DNA from: Acidobacteriota bacterium
Lineage (GTDB): Bacteria; Acidobacteriota; Vicinamibacteria; Vicinamibacterales; Fen-181
NCBI GenBank assembly: GCA_003157675.1
Contig: PMKG01000314.1
Coordinates: forward strand, 1 to 5,716
Reading direction: 5' to 3'
Length of the DNA stretch: 5,716 nt
Shown here: one piece after another, positions 5,067 through 5,716 of the stretch
Layout: every line of letters starts with the position of its first letter
How positions within the stretch are numbered: the stretch's first letter is position 1
Program-made: the position numbers and the translations under genes
The notes under the pieces: model-generated
Databases searched by the model: none
The model's input: the letters and a program-made list of their open reading frames with translations, nothing else
What the model was told of the DNA's origin: nothing

Positions 5067-5716
5067 AGCCGCTCCCGACGATCCTGCTCGTCGATGACGA
5101 CGACGCGTTCCGCGGCGTGATGGCGATCGAGCTCGAGCGCGCCGGCTACACGGTGTCCGGTGCCGCGTCGGGCGGCGAGGCGCTGCGCGCGGTGGGGGTC
5201 GAGCAGCCCCAGGTCGTGCTGCTCGACCGCAGCCTGCCGGACATGACCGGCCTTCAGGTGCTCGAGCGCCTTCGCACGGCGAGCCCCGCCAGCGAAGTGA
5301 TCATGCTCACCGGCCACGGCTCGATCGACACGGCCATCGAAGCGATCCGCGCCGGCGCGTTCGATTACATCTCGAAGCCGTGCCCGCTCGACGAGCTCGA
5401 GGTGCGGCTCGAGCGGGCGCTGGAGCGCCACTCGCTGAACCGGCGCGCCACGCTGCTCGAGCGGGGGCTCACGCCGCCGGATCTCGGCCGTGTCTTCGTC
5501 GGCGAGAGCCCGGCGTTCCGCCGGCTGGCCGATCTCATCGGGCGCGTGGCGGCGGCCGACTCGGCCGTGCTCATCACCGGCGAGACCGGGACGGGCAAGG
5601 AGATCGTCGCGAAGCTCGTGCACGCACGCAGCCCGCGCCGCGAGAAGCCGTTCGTCGTCGTCGACTGCGCGGCGCTGCAGGAGAGCCTGCTCCAGAGCGA
5701 GCTGTTCGGCCACGAG
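5063..5716 (+). CDS. NtrC-family sigma-54-dependent response regulator (3' end outside window)
   Basis: 218 residues are visible, open to the window end. The receiver domain (6-120) has the acidic pocket D11-D14, phospho-acceptor D55 in VVLLD, T83 in MLTGHG, and K105 in DYISKP. After a linker (about 121-146) the AAA+ sigma-54 interaction domain begins at VGESPAFRRL, with Walker A GETGTGKE (173-180, K179). The window stops at SELFGHE, where relatives continue directly into GAFTGA, so the sigma-54 contact loop, Walker B, arginine finger and DNA-binding helix-turn-helix are not visible. Relatives are about 450-480 residues. The GTG start is set by the strong upstream GGAGGAGG and by translational coupling with the kinase through a 4-bp overlap, so the two proteins almost certainly form one phosphorelay. 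Its targets should have -24/-12 promoters; none was convincingly found here. Confidence 0.93.
   Translation, partial: MKPLPTILLVDDDDAFRGVMAIELERAGYTVSGAASGGEALRAVGVEQPQVVLLDRSLPDMTGLQVLERLRTASPASEVIMLTGHGSIDTAIEAIRAGAFDYISKPCPLDELEVRLERALERHSLNRRATLLERGLTPPDLGRVFVGESPAFRRLADLIGRVAAADSAVLITGETGTGKEIVAKLVHARSPRREKPFVVVDCAALQESLLQSELFGHE

Noticed and set aside
3479..5713. 744-codon open frame on the minus strand opposite the kinase and regulator
   Set aside because: It spans two clearly functional genes in antisense, has low-complexity arginine- and serine-rich translation, and no motif. Long stop-free antisense frames are expected at this GC content.

Overview
The window is GC-rich DNA, roughly two-thirds G+C, from a Gram-negative bacterium. 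The evidence for an envelope with a periplasm is a secreted hydrolase with a Sec signal peptide and a periplasmic c-type haem sensor; a sigma-54 type activator fits the same picture. The gene mix and the dispersed CTTCGACAGGCTCAGG-type intergenic repeat remind me of environmental Acidobacteriota (Vicinamibacteria-like) genomes. That placement is inference from memory.

Left part, minus strand (911 down to 1): a compact, probably co-transcribed set. It runs from a 65-residue protein with a DYW...ERLAAVEFLRR motif, through a 148-residue MNT-fold nucleotidyltransferase-like protein that overlaps it by 59 bp, to the start of a third gene that leaves the window. This third gene looks like a cobalamin-binding radical SAM protein with its central part missing in frame. 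The first gene has a TATACT -10 box placed so that transcription would start at its ATG, suggesting leaderless translation.

Middle, plus strand (1048-2721): a 557-residue exported alpha/beta-hydrolase of the esterase type with a GGSTGG nucleophile elbow. It is transcribed divergently from the nucleotidyltransferase set across a 136-bp gap, which holds three heptamer repeats and a possible -10 box.

Intergenic region (2722-3191): 470 bp with no convincing gene. It contains a GC-rich hairpin after the hydrolase stop, nested GC-rich inverted repeats and a two-hairpin copy of a dispersed repeat.

Right part, plus strand (3192 to the end): a two-component system. A membrane histidine kinase carries two CxxCH haem motifs in its periplasmic domain, a HAMP domain, a cysteine-rich PAS domain and a complete HisKA/HATPase core. 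It overlaps by 4 bp (GTGA) an NtrC-type response regulator, which is cut by the window end just before the expected GAFTGA loop. The pair most likely converts a periplasmic redox or haem-ligand signal, perhaps with a second cytoplasmic cysteine-based signal, into sigma-54-dependent transcription. No target promoter could be identified here.
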